From: Neoroseomonas lacus
Lineage (GTDB): Bacteria; Pseudomonadota; Alphaproteobacteria; Acetobacterales; Acetobacteraceae
Direction: 5' to 3'
NCBI RefSeq assembly: GCF_014644535.1
Contig: NZ_BMKW01000005.1
Coordinates: 186,001 to 250,000, forward strand
DNA: 64,000 nt
The notes beneath the pieces were generated by a model. The model did no database searches and was not told the DNA's origin. It worked only from the letters and a program-made list of their open reading frames with translations. A program made the translations under genes and the position numbers. This document shows positions 1-9,000 of this stretch, piece by piece; position 1 is the stretch's first letter; each line of letters begins with the position of its first letter.

Positions 1-464
1 GTGCCGTAGAAGGACACCGCCGCGGTGATGCGGTCCGGCGCCTCGGCCAAAGCCTGCAACGCGAAACGCCCGCTCATGCAATAGCCGACCGCCGCCCCCG
101 GCCGCGCCGCGGTGACCCCCAGCGCATCAAGCATCGCCGGCAGGTCCACCCGGAACTGGTCATGCCCATAGCCACGGGCGAGGGCGAAAATCCGCTCCCG
201 CTCCGGATTGCCATCCTGGCTAAAGGCGGCGCGGTCAAAGCCGACCTCCCGCAGCTGGCGCCAATACAGGTTCGGCAGCAGGGCTCGATACCCGGCGGCG
301 GCAAGGCGGGCGGCCATGCCGTGCAGCGCCGGGCGCACCCCCGGGGCATCCATCAGCACCAGCACGGCCGGTGCCGATTCCGGCGCGATGGCGGGCGCAT
401 AAAGATGCGCGTTCAACACGCCGTCGGGTGTCGGAATCTCGATGGCGGTCGCGGTGATGGCCAT
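1..464 (-). CDS. Dienelactone hydrolase family protein (partial, C-terminus outside window)
   Basis: The first 154 codons of a leftward gene are present; the rest lies beyond base 1. The protein starts MAITATAIEIPTPDG and shows the alpha/beta-hydrolase layout of dienelactone hydrolases: an early strand LVLMDAPG near residues 36-42, a helix with a GYRALLPNLYWR stretch at 58-69, and the nucleophile elbow GYCMSGR at 127-133, with Cys129 as nucleophile where serine is usual in other hydrolases. The family hydrolyses lactone or ester bonds, but members with diverged elbows are often of unknown substrate. The canonical elbow is GxCxGG; here Ser-Gly-Arg follows. It begins 26 bases after the kinase gene stops and is probably co-transcribed with it. 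The acid and histidine of the triad cannot be checked because they fall outside the window. Confidence 0.85.
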   Translation of the reverse strand, partial: MAITATAIEIPTPDGVLNAHLYAPAIAPESAPAVLVLMDAPGVRPALHGMAARLAAAGYRALLPNLYWRQLREVGFDRAAFSQDGNPERERIFALARGYGHDQFRVDLPAMLDALGVTAARPGAAVGYCMSGRFALQALAEAPDRITAAVSFYG

Positions 465-490
465 GCGCGAAGAATCTCCGAAACCGGCGA

Positions 491-2866
491 TCAGCGCCGT
501 TCCACCGTCTCGACCACCACTGGCCGCACCACGACGCGCGTTCCATTGGCCCGCGCGGCGCGCAACGCCGCCGCCAGCGCCGCCACATAGGCCGCCTGTG
601 GTTCCACCACCGGCCGCGGCGTACTGAACAGTGGCCGGTCAGAGACAATGACGACGGCAAGGTCGGTGCCAAATGGCTCGTCCACCGTCCAGCCGGGGAA
701 GTTGCCTTGCGGTTCGCCCAGGCGGATCTGCGCACTCGCCTGCTGCAGCGTGGAGGGGACGAGGTTCGCCACTTCCCCCGAATGCATGAAATAGGCGACG
801 TACAGATGCGCGGGCCAATCCGGCATCAGCACGTCCAGGCGCATCAGCTCCTCCTTCTGGAGGGGCTGGCGGCCGATCACGGAGACCGTCGGCGGGACGC
901 CGGCCGGGCTGAGCATCGGCCGCAGCAGGTCGAGCGCCTCGCAGAAATTGCCGTCGAAGGGCGTCAGCTCGAGCCGCGCCGCGTCCTCGGGCACCCCACG
1001 CTGGGTCAGCGCCTGGCGGATCGAGGCATCGTCGCCACGGCGCACCACGCCGGCGAGGGTGAGGTCATGGTCGGTCACCGACCAGGCGATCAGTGAACAG
1101 GGGGTGGAGACGGCGATCGCCTGCGCCGCGGCGCGCAGATCGAGCCGTGCGATCGGCGTCTGCTGGCGCTGCGCCTGCTCGCGGGCGATGCGGTCGCGTT
1201 CGGCCTGGTCGCGTTCGGCCTGGTCGCGGGCGGCCTGATCGCGCGCCGCCTGTTCTCGTGCGGCCTGGTCGCGGGCCGCTTGCGCGCGCGCCGCCTGGTC
1301 TCGCGCGGCCTGCTCGCGTGCCGCCTGTTCACGCGCCGCCTGCTGGGCGGCCTGCTCGCGCGCCAGGCGGTCCTGTTCGGCCTGGGCGCGTGCCGCCTGG
1401 TCGCGGGCCGCCTGGTCGCGCATCGCCTGTTCGCGTGCCGCCGCCTCACGCGCCGCGGCCTCGGCGGCGACGCGTTCGCGCTGCGCCTGCTCGCGCGCCG
1501 CCTGGTCGCGGGCGGCGGCTTCGCGGGCGGCGGCGTCGCGCGCGGCGGCCTCGGCCTGTTCGCGCGCAGCCTGCGCCGCGGCCTGGCGCTGCGCGGCGGC
1601 TGCGGCGGCTTCCTGTTCGCGTTGGGCGGCTTCCCGCGCCGTGGCTTCGCGGGCGGCGGCTTCCCGGGCGGCCGTCTCGCGCGCGGCAGCGTCTCGGGAG
1701 GCCGCCTCGCGCGCTGCGGCTTCACGTTGCGCGGCCTGCCGGGCAGCCGCTTCGCGCGCCGCGGCGTCGGCCGCCTCGCGCGCCACCTGCTCCTGTCGCT
1801 GGCGTTCGAGCACCGCGGGGTCCGGCCCCGCCCCGGGGCCGAGCAGGAAGAACCAGGCCGCCGCGGCAGCCACCACCGCCGTTCCGGCACCGCCGACGAT
1901 CAACCCGACCGGCGCGCCCTTGCGCTCGGCCGCTGGCGGCGCGGCTGCGGCCGGCCGAGGCGCGGCAGCCGCCGGCCGCGCCGAGACCATCGTCGCATCC
2001 TCGTTCAAGCCGGGCAGGCCGGGCAGCGCGGCGGGCTCCGGCGCCGGGGCGTTGACCGCCTGGCGGATCGCCTCCCCGAACTCGGCGGCCGAGCGGTATC
2101 GGTCCTCTGGCCGCTTCGCCAGCGCGCGGTTGATCACGGCGTCGAAGCCACGCGGCGTGGTGACGGAAAGCTGCGAGGGCGGTGGCGGCTCGGTGTGCAG
2201 CGCCTTGTGCATCACCGCCGAGAAGCCGCCCTCGAACGGCTTCTCCCCGGTCAGCAACTGGTACAGCATGACGCCGGCCGACCAGATGTCGGCGCGCAGG
2301 TCCACCGGCTCGCCGCGGAACTGCTCCGGCGCCATGTAGGACGGCGTGCCGATCAGCGTGCCGACCTGCGTCATTGAGGAATTCTCGAGCCGGGCGATGC
2401 CGAAATCGGCGATCTTCACCTGCCCGTCGGTGGTCATCATGATGTTGCCGGGCTTGATGTCCCGATGCACCACGCCGCGCTGGTGGGAATACTGCAGCCC
2501 GGCGCAGACCTCGCTCATGATCCGCACGATGTCGGGAACGGTGAAGCGCTCGTGCTTGTCGATGCGGCCCTTGAGACTGCCGCCCTCGACCAGTTCCATC
2601 ACGATCCAGGCCTGGGTCGCGTTCTCCCCGTAGTCGTACACGCCGACGATGTTGGGGTGGGACAGCCGGCCGGCCGCCTGCGCCTCGCGGCGGAACCGGG
2701 CATGCGCCTCGACCGCCTCGGGGTCGCTCTCATTCGGCCGGTTCACCACCTTGATGGCGACGCGACGTTCGATGATGCGGTCCACGGCGTCATAGACCGT
2801 GCCCATGGCGCCGGCGCCGAGCGTGCCGCGCACCTCGTATTTCTGATTCAGCTCGGCTGGCAGCAT
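491..2866 (-). CDS. Membrane Ser/Thr protein kinase with long coiled coil and extracytoplasmic C-terminal domain
   Basis: A 791-residue Hanks-type kinase. Residues 11-270 are a complete kinase domain: glycine loop GTLGAGAMG (14-22), ATP lysine Lys39 in VAIKV, HRDIKPGN with catalytic Asp136, metal-binding DFG at 154-156 and the GTPSYMAPEQ activation segment, so it should be active. A Pro/Ala linker leads to one membrane span at about 319-342. Residues 351 to about 600 are an uninterrupted run of Ala, Arg, Gln, Asp and Glu (AAREQAARDQ-type units), predicted to be a very long helical rod. The last 165 residues form a globular domain with two cysteines and a region resembling DUF4384, which I cannot confirm by search. 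With the kinase in the cytoplasm, the rod and end domain would lie outside the inner membrane as a sensor. It sits downstream of the CHAT gene, same strand, 172 bases away. Confidence 0.9.
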   Translation of the reverse strand: MLPAELNQKYEVRGTLGAGAMGTVYDAVDRIIERRVAIKVVNRPNESDPEAVEAHARFRREAQAAGRLSHPNIVGVYDYGENATQAWIVMELVEGGSLKGRIDKHERFTVPDIVRIMSEVCAGLQYSHQRGVVHRDIKPGNIMMTTDGQVKIADFGIARLENSSMTQVGTLIGTPSYMAPEQFRGEPVDLRADIWSAGVMLYQLLTGEKPFEGGFSAVMHKALHTEPPPPSQLSVTTPRGFDAVINRALAKRPEDRYRSAAEFGEAIRQAVNAPAPEPAALPGLPGLNEDATMVSARPAAAAPRPAAAAPPAAERKGAPVGLIVGGAGTAVVAAAAAWFFLLGPGAGPDPAVLERQRQEQVAREAADAAAREAAARQAAQREAAAREAASRDAAARETAAREAAAREATAREAAQREQEAAAAAAQRQAAAQAAREQAEAAARDAAAREAAARDQAAREQAQRERVAAEAAAREAAAREQAMRDQAARDQAARAQAEQDRLAREQAAQQAAREQAAREQAARDQAARAQAARDQAAREQAARDQAARDQAERDQAERDRIAREQAQRQQTPIARLDLRAAAQAIAVSTPCSLIAWSVTDHDLTLAGVVRRGDDASIRQALTQRGVPEDAARLELTPFDGNFCEALDLLRPMLSPAGVPPTVSVIGRQPLQKEELMRLDVLMPDWPAHLYVAYFMHSGEVANLVPSTLQQASAQIRLGEPQGNFPGWTVDEPFGTDLAVVIVSDRPLFSTPRPVVEPQAAYVAALAAALRAARANGTRVVVRPVVVETVERR
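1150..1810 (-). repeat. Low-complexity degenerate repeat encoding the kinase coiled coil
   Basis: About 660 bases in which short units built on GCGGCCTGGTCGCG, with variants, recur in phase with codons. On the coding strand they give Ala-Ala-Arg-(Glu/Asp)-Gln motifs. The periodicity also leaves long open frames on the opposite strand (for example 1093-2055 and 1280-2377), which are by-products. Such sequence is prone to length change by slippage; in-frame changes would only lengthen or shorten the rod. Confidence 0.8.
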
Positions 2867-3038
2867 GGGCTGACGGGGTCTCCGGCGTCCGGCATCGGTA
2901 CGCCCTGCATGCTACAGCCTCTCGGCGGGGATGTCGTCAACACCCGGCTCCCGAGGCCAATGCCTCGTGATCCTGGTCGCTGACAGCCGCCCCGCCTGGT
3001 GCCGCGGCGCAGCACAGCCGCGATGGGACAGTCGTGCG

Positions 3039-6000
3039 TCACAGACGTGACGGAGAGGCGGCGGCGGCGCGCGGCCCCGGCTGCCCGCCACGCCGCCCGT
3101 CGCCGATCAGCACGAAGGGCGCCCAGTAATACGGGTGGGCGAAGATGGCCGGCAGGTTCCGCCCCGCCTCGTCCAGGATCAGCATCTGCGCCCCGCGCAA
3201 TGCGGCGGAAGACGTCGCGCCGGATTGCTGCCGCCGCAGCGTGTCGGCGACGGTCAGCGCCGCGGCGGCGTCATCCACCGCCCAATGCGTCACCATCAGC
3301 CCGCGCGCCCCGGCATAGAAAAAGGCGCGGGCGAGACCCGACAACGCCTCGCCACCGCCTTCGCCACCCGCCCCGCCGGTATTGCAGGCCGACAGGATCA
3401 CGAGGTCCGCATCCATCTTGAGGTCGAGCACCTCGCTCGCCTTGAGGAAAGCGGTATCCGCTGAGGCCGCGCCGGCCGGCGGCGAGGCGACGATCGAGGG
3501 CTCCGTCAGGCAGGACAATTCCCCCGGCAGCAGCGCATGGGTTGCCAGGTGCACGACGCGGAACTGGTTGAGCGGCTGGTGCCGCAAGGAGGGAAAGGTG
3601 AAGGCCGTGCCCAGGATCGCCCGGTCGGGTGTGGCGCCAAGCATCTGCTGCGAGGTCAGCACCTCCGCCCGCGTCCCGGGCAGTCGCCCCAGCCCGGTGG
3701 CAAGCCTGGCGTCCCGCCCGCATCGGTCCGCCGGGAAGGCGCGCGCGAACTGCGCCGCCGAGGGCGGCACGAAATCCCCGAAGCCGATATATGGCATCGG
3801 CGCCGTGGAGCCGGTCCCGGCCGCGCGCAGCGTCACCAGCGTCTGCGGGCTCGGCACATGCACGATGGCGTGGTGGCGGATCAGCCAATCCGCCCCGCCC
3901 AGCGCATCCGGGTTGGCCGGGCGTGCCAGCAGCATGCCGAAGGGCACCGCCAGTAGCGGCCCGTCCGGCGCGACCACTAGGTTCTCCGCGCCGTCGATCA
4001 TGCCGGCGAGCGGTGTCACGAGGAGCTGGTGCAACTCATACGCCGCCGCGGTGTCGAAACGCGGCAGGCCGGCAGCACCCAATTCGGAGGATTGGCGCAG
4101 GCGGGTGACCAGCGCGCCGACCGCCTCCTCGCCCAGCGGGATGCGGCGGGCATCGACACGCCCGTCGCGCACCGCCATCACAAATCCCTCGCGCGGCCCG
4201 AGCAGCATGGTCAGCAGCGCTTCTCCGCGACCGAGTACGCGGGCGACGCTGTCCGCATCGACCGAGGCGAGCAGCAACTGCCGATAGCCCGGCGCGGCGG
4301 CGGAAACCTCGCTCTCGGCCGAGGCGCGGCGCTGCTGCGCGGCGGCGATGCGGTCATCGAGCGCCGTATTCTGCCCGCCGCTGGCATCGCGCTCGGCGAA
4401 CAGCTCGCGCAATTCGCGGTCGGCATCCTGCAGCCCGCGCACCGCGCCCTGCACCGCCGGATTGCCCTCCGCCACGCCCAGCCGGGCCGAGGCCTGCTGC
4501 ACATAGCGCGCCGTGGAGGAGCGCTGCGCCAGCTGCGCGGCGCCGAACATCTCCGCCCGCAGCGCCGGGGCGAAGCCCGGACTGGCATTGGCCTCCTGGT
4601 CCAGCGCGTCGAGATAGGCCACCACCAGCGGCACCGCGAGGCCGATCTGCCGCGCCCGCAGGATCGCCGCGCCGGCGCGGAAGGCGGCCAGCGCCTCGGT
4701 CCGGCGGCCGGCGCGGATGCGTTGCTGGCCGGCGAGGAACAGCGTCACCGCCTCGGGCCGCTCGCCGGGGGCGGCGGCGCCGAAGCGCCCGGCGGCGCGT
4801 TCGAGCATCTGCGCGGCGACCTCGGTGCGGCCCAGCCGGATATCGGCCCCGGCCTCGCTGCGCATCGCCCGGCCGACCATCATGGCGGGTTCCAGCCCGG
4901 CACGACGCAGCACCTGGCGCGATTCGTCGATCACCGCCTGGGCTTCGGACGCACGGCCAGCGCGCACCAGGGCGACGGCCCGGTTGCGCTTCGCCTCGGC
5001 CAGGCCGAGCACTGCCGACTGCACCACCGGGTCGGAGACCAGGCTGATCGCCTCGGCATCGCGCGTCGCGCTCGAGGCCGGGATGAGCGCGCCATAGGCC
5101 GTCTCGGCCTGCAGCAGCAGGCCGATCGCGGCGGCCGCGTCGCCGGCGTTCAGCGCATGCAGGCCTCGATAGTGCAGCAGGCGGGCCGGCGTCGCCGGGT
5201 CCGCCGCGGCCGGGGCCAGCGCGGCGGCGCGGTCGAGCAGCACACCGGCGTCGGCCAGCCGCTTCTGGTTCGACAGATTGACCGCGAGGAGCAGCATCGC
5301 CGTCGCGGTATTCGGGTTGTCACGCCCGAGCACGCGTTCCTGCACCGCCAGCGCGGCGCGATAAGCATCCTCGGCGGCGGCGAAATTCTCGGTCTGGTTC
5401 AGGTCGCGCCCCAGCGCCATCAGCTGTTCGTAGCGACCGACATCCGAAGCACCGAAGGCGCCTGCCGACAGCCGCGCCACCGCCAGCTCCAGCGCCGCCG
5501 AGCGGCCGCCCGCGCCGCCCGTGGCCGTCGTCTGGCCGGTCGCCAGGCGCTCGATCACCGGCAGCGACGTCGCCACCCCGTCGGCGACCACCGGCCCGGA
5601 CGAGCCGGCGACGACCAGTGCGACATGCGGCCAGCCGCCGGCCCGCCGTGTGCAAGCGAGCAGCCGGGCCTCGACCCCCTGCGCGATGGTGGTGCGCGTC
5701 GGCGCGCCGCAATTCACCCGCTGGTCCAGCCAGGCCCGCCACAGCCCTGAAGCCGCGATGGAATCGAGGTCGGCAGCGGTGGTGCTGCCCGACATCTCGA
5801 TCACCCGCGCGGCGGGCTGCGACCAGCCGCCGCAGAACACCTCCCGCGCGCGCAGCACCGGGCGGTCGGCGGGTGCGGCCCGGCCGGGCTGCGCTTGGCA
5901 GGCCTCGTTGCGGGCATCCGTGCCGGCCGGCTCTCCGGCGGTGGCGGTGGCTGAGGTGGTCACATAGGCGTCGGGCGGCGGCTCCGTGCAGGCGAGCAGC

Positions 6001-6053
6001 CCGAGCAGCGCAGCGAGGGCGATCAGCGGACGCACCGGGTCAGTAATCCTCAT
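3039..6053 (-). CDS. CHAT-domain peptidase with TPR-like repeats, predicted lipoprotein
   Basis: A 1004-residue protein. I start it at ATG 6053 because this gives a lipoprotein signal: MRITDPVRPL then a hydrophobic stretch ending LLAC, with Cys22 as the lipidation site. Upstream in-frame codons only read through the end of the TpsA gene. Residues about 200-480 are alpha-helical repeats of TPR type (for example DAYRAALAVQERVLG), 540-590 look coiled, and about 660-985 form a CHAT (caspase HetF associated with TPRs) domain. The caspase-like dyad is intact: His839 in HLATHA and Cys890 in LSACNTG, followed by the usual Gly-rich, ALSGLARAF and VTHWAVDD segments. The lipobox predicts a position on the periplasmic side or at the cell surface. 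Its start overlaps the TpsA stop by 14 bases, which implies co-expression. Processing of the TpsA exoprotein or a surface signalling role are hypotheses. Confidence 0.88.
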   Translation of the reverse strand: MRITDPVRPLIALAALLGLLACTEPPPDAYVTTSATATAGEPAGTDARNEACQAQPGRAAPADRPVLRAREVFCGGWSQPAARVIEMSGSTTAADLDSIAASGLWRAWLDQRVNCGAPTRTTIAQGVEARLLACTRRAGGWPHVALVVAGSSGPVVADGVATSLPVIERLATGQTTATGGAGGRSAALELAVARLSAGAFGASDVGRYEQLMALGRDLNQTENFAAAEDAYRAALAVQERVLGRDNPNTATAMLLLAVNLSNQKRLADAGVLLDRAAALAPAAADPATPARLLHYRGLHALNAGDAAAAIGLLLQAETAYGALIPASSATRDAEAISLVSDPVVQSAVLGLAEAKRNRAVALVRAGRASEAQAVIDESRQVLRRAGLEPAMMVGRAMRSEAGADIRLGRTEVAAQMLERAAGRFGAAAPGERPEAVTLFLAGQQRIRAGRRTEALAAFRAGAAILRARQIGLAVPLVVAYLDALDQEANASPGFAPALRAEMFGAAQLAQRSSTARYVQQASARLGVAEGNPAVQGAVRGLQDADRELRELFAERDASGGQNTALDDRIAAAQQRRASAESEVSAAAPGYRQLLLASVDADSVARVLGRGEALLTMLLGPREGFVMAVRDGRVDARRIPLGEEAVGALVTRLRQSSELGAAGLPRFDTAAAYELHQLLVTPLAGMIDGAENLVVAPDGPLLAVPFGMLLARPANPDALGGADWLIRHHAIVHVPSPQTLVTLRAAGTGSTAPMPYIGFGDFVPPSAAQFARAFPADRCGRDARLATGLGRLPGTRAEVLTSQQMLGATPDRAILGTAFTFPSLRHQPLNQFRVVHLATHALLPGELSCLTEPSIVASPPAGAASADTAFLKASEVLDLKMDADLVILSACNTGGAGGEGGGEALSGLARAFFYAGARGLMVTHWAVDDAAAALTVADTLRRQQSGATSSAALRGAQMLILDEAGRNLPAIFAHPYYWAPFVLIGDGRRGGQPGPRAAAASPSRL

Positions 6054-9000
6054 CGGCCACATTGGGCAGCTGCACGTCGGGGTCGGTGATCGCACCGCCA
6101 CGCAGGCGGATGTCGATCTGCTGCGGCGGCGCCTGCGGGATGGTGAGCGCCTGGCTCGGTACGATGCAGTTGACGGAGGAGACCACGCAGCCATTGATGC
6201 GATAGCGCGTCAGCGCGCTCGTGCCGGCCGGCCGCGTGCTGTCGGCGAAGCGTGCTGCGGTCGGCCCGCCGATCAGCGCGCCCGACCCGTCGAACAACTG
6301 CCCCGTCAGATCCGCCGAGCCGCCGGTGCCATGAATGCCGAGCCGGCCGGCCGAGACGATGGTCCCGATCACCGTGCCGCCATCAAGCAGCAGGAAGACG
6401 GCGCTCCGCCCGGCATCGATGTTGATCTCCATCGGGCCGGCGGCGGCGGCGGAGGCGGCGCCGAAGGCGCCCGGCGCCTCTGTGCCCGGCAGGCGGACCT
6501 GGGTCGCCTGCTGGTTCGCCGGCAGTCCGGGGATGTCGGGCTGCACCACCATCAGCGGGTCGGGCGTCGCGCCGGGGCCGCGCGTGTCGTACAGCACCGC
6601 CGGCAGCACGCCGTCGCGCGGGGCGACGACGATGGTCGACGGTGAGGCGATGCCCCCCGGCGCGGTGAAGTCGACCGCCCGGCCAATGACGTAGCGGCCG
6701 CCATTGAGCGTCATCGTGCCCGACGCATCCACGTCGAGCGTACCGGTGGTGATGGTGTTGTCCTGCAGCACCACGGTCCCGCCGGCGATGCGGATGCTGT
6801 CGCTGGCGGTGAGTGTGCTGGAGACGACGCTCATTCGGCCACCGGTCTCCAGCACGATGATCGTCGGGTCGATCGAGAAGGACTGGAGGTTGGCGCCTTG
6901 CCCGGCCTGCAACCGCACCGCGCCGGTCGCAGTGATCTTGCCGTCGGCCAGCGTGGCGAACCCACCCGCTGAGAGCGTGGCGTCCCCGCCGGCGGTCATC
7001 TGGCCGCTCAGGCCGAGCGACCCGCGGGCCGACAGGCTGACGCCCTGGGCCGATTGCACAAGACCCGATTGAGTCAGCGACCCGTCGGCCACCAGCGTGA
7101 CCGGCCCGCCCGCGGCCAGCGTGCCCGTGCTGGAGATGTTGGCGCCGGCCGAGAACAGCATTTGCCCGGCGGCGTTGACCCGGCCGGACTGGGCGAGCGA
7201 TCCGCCCGCCGCCAGCGTCACTGGCCCGGCCGCGTTCAGCGTGCCGGTGTTGGTGACGTCGCCATCGCCCGACAAGCGCATTTCGCCGGCGGCGGTCACC
7301 TGGCCGGACTGGGTTAGCGCCCCGCCGGCCGCGAGGGTTACCGGCCCGCTCGCACTCAGCGTGCCAGCGTTGGTGACGTTGCCGCCCCCGGTCACCTGCA
7401 TCGCGCCGGCGGCGGTCACCTGGCCGGACTGGGTCAGCGCCCCGCCGGCGGCCAGGGTGACCGGCCCGCCCGCATTCAGTGTGCCGGCGTTGGTGACGTC
7501 GCCGCCCCCAGTCACCTGCATCGCGCCGGTGGCGGACACTTGGCCGGACTGGATCAGCGCCCCGCCGGCGGCCAGGGTGACCGGCCCGCCCGCATTCAGT
7601 GTGCCGGCGTTGGTGACGTCGCCGCCCCCAGTCACCTGCATCGCGCCGGTGGCGGACACTTGGCCGGACTGGATCAGCGCCCCGCCCGCGGCCAGGGTGA
7701 CCGGCCCGCTCGCATTCAGTGTGCCGGCGTTGGTGACGTCGCCGCCCCCAGTCACCTGCATCGCGCCGGTGGCGGACACTTGGCCGGACTGGATCAGCGC
7801 CCCGCCGGCGGCCAGGGTGACCGGCCCGCCTGCGCTCAGCGTGCCGCTGTTGCTGACACTGCCGCCGCCCGACAGCCGCATCTCCCCGCTGGTCACGATC
7901 CGGCCAGACTGCGCGAGCGCGCCCGTCGCCGACAGCACGGCGGTGGCCGCGGTGACTTGGCCGGTCTGGCTGAGGTTGCCGCCGGCGGCGATGTCTGCCG
8001 CGCCACCTGCCGTCGCGGTGGCGGCGGTGGCGAGGTCGCCGGCCGAGCGCAGCGTCAGCCCGGTGCCCGCCTGCACCGCGCCTTCCAGCGTCATCGCGCC
8101 GCCATCGGCGCGCATGTCGACCAGCGCGCCGCCGCGGACCGTGCCACGGCCGGAGAGCGTGGTGCCGGCCTCGAGCCGCACCGCGCCCGCCGCCTGCAGG
8201 TTGCTCCCGGCTGCGGCGATGATGGCGCCGGGGGTCGTCACGGTGACGTCGCCGCCGCCGCTGCCCGTCGCACCATAGGTGACGGTCCCCCCGGCGGTGA
8301 AGCTGGCGGCCGCGCCGGCTGACCAGCTGCCGGCGAGGGTCATGCCGGCGCCGGCACCAAGCGTCAGCGCCCCGCCGGCGGCGATGAGGCCGGAGGCGTC
8401 GAGTGCGGCCCCCGCGTTCAGCGCGACATCGCCGGCCATTCGGATGGCCGCGCCGGTGGTCAGCACGCCGCCTGCCGTCGCGGCCAGCCGGGCGCCGTCC
8501 AGCGTGCCGGTGAGCGTCATCGCGCCACCCGCGCCGAGCCTGACAGTCCCGCCTGCGACTAAGCTATTGGCGAGATCGAGTGTCGTGCCCGCCGCGAGCG
8601 TCGCATCGCCGGCCGTGGCGGTGAGGGCGGCCGTCGTCGTGATCGCGCCCCCCGCCGTCGCGGTCAGCGCGCCGTCGGCGCCGATGATCCCACCGAGGGT
8701 CATCGCACCGCTGGCGGCGGACAGGGCCACCAGCGTCCCGCCCTGGACGGTGCCGAGGGCCGAGAGGGTGGTGCCGGCCCCGAGCCGCACCGTGCCGCCC
8801 CCTTCGATGCTACTGGCGGCGGTCGCCGCGATCGCGTCGGGCGTCGTCAGCGTGACGTCGCCAACGGCGCTGCCCGTCGCGCCGTAGGACAGCAGCCCGA
8901 CGGCGGTGAAGCTGGCGGCGGCGCCGGATGACCAGGTGCCGCCGAGATCCATCGTGTCCCCGGCCATCAGGCTGAGGCCGCCGGCGGTGCTCAGCCCCGC

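Noticed and set aside
1093..2377. Two open frames of 320 and 365 codons on the plus strand
   Set aside because: They are by-products of the low-complexity repeat encoding the kinase coiled coil on the other strand.
7081..7920. Regular repeats that might be taken for a CRISPR array
   Set aside because: The period is 120 bases, there are no unique spacers, the units are in frame with a coding gene and no cas genes are nearby.
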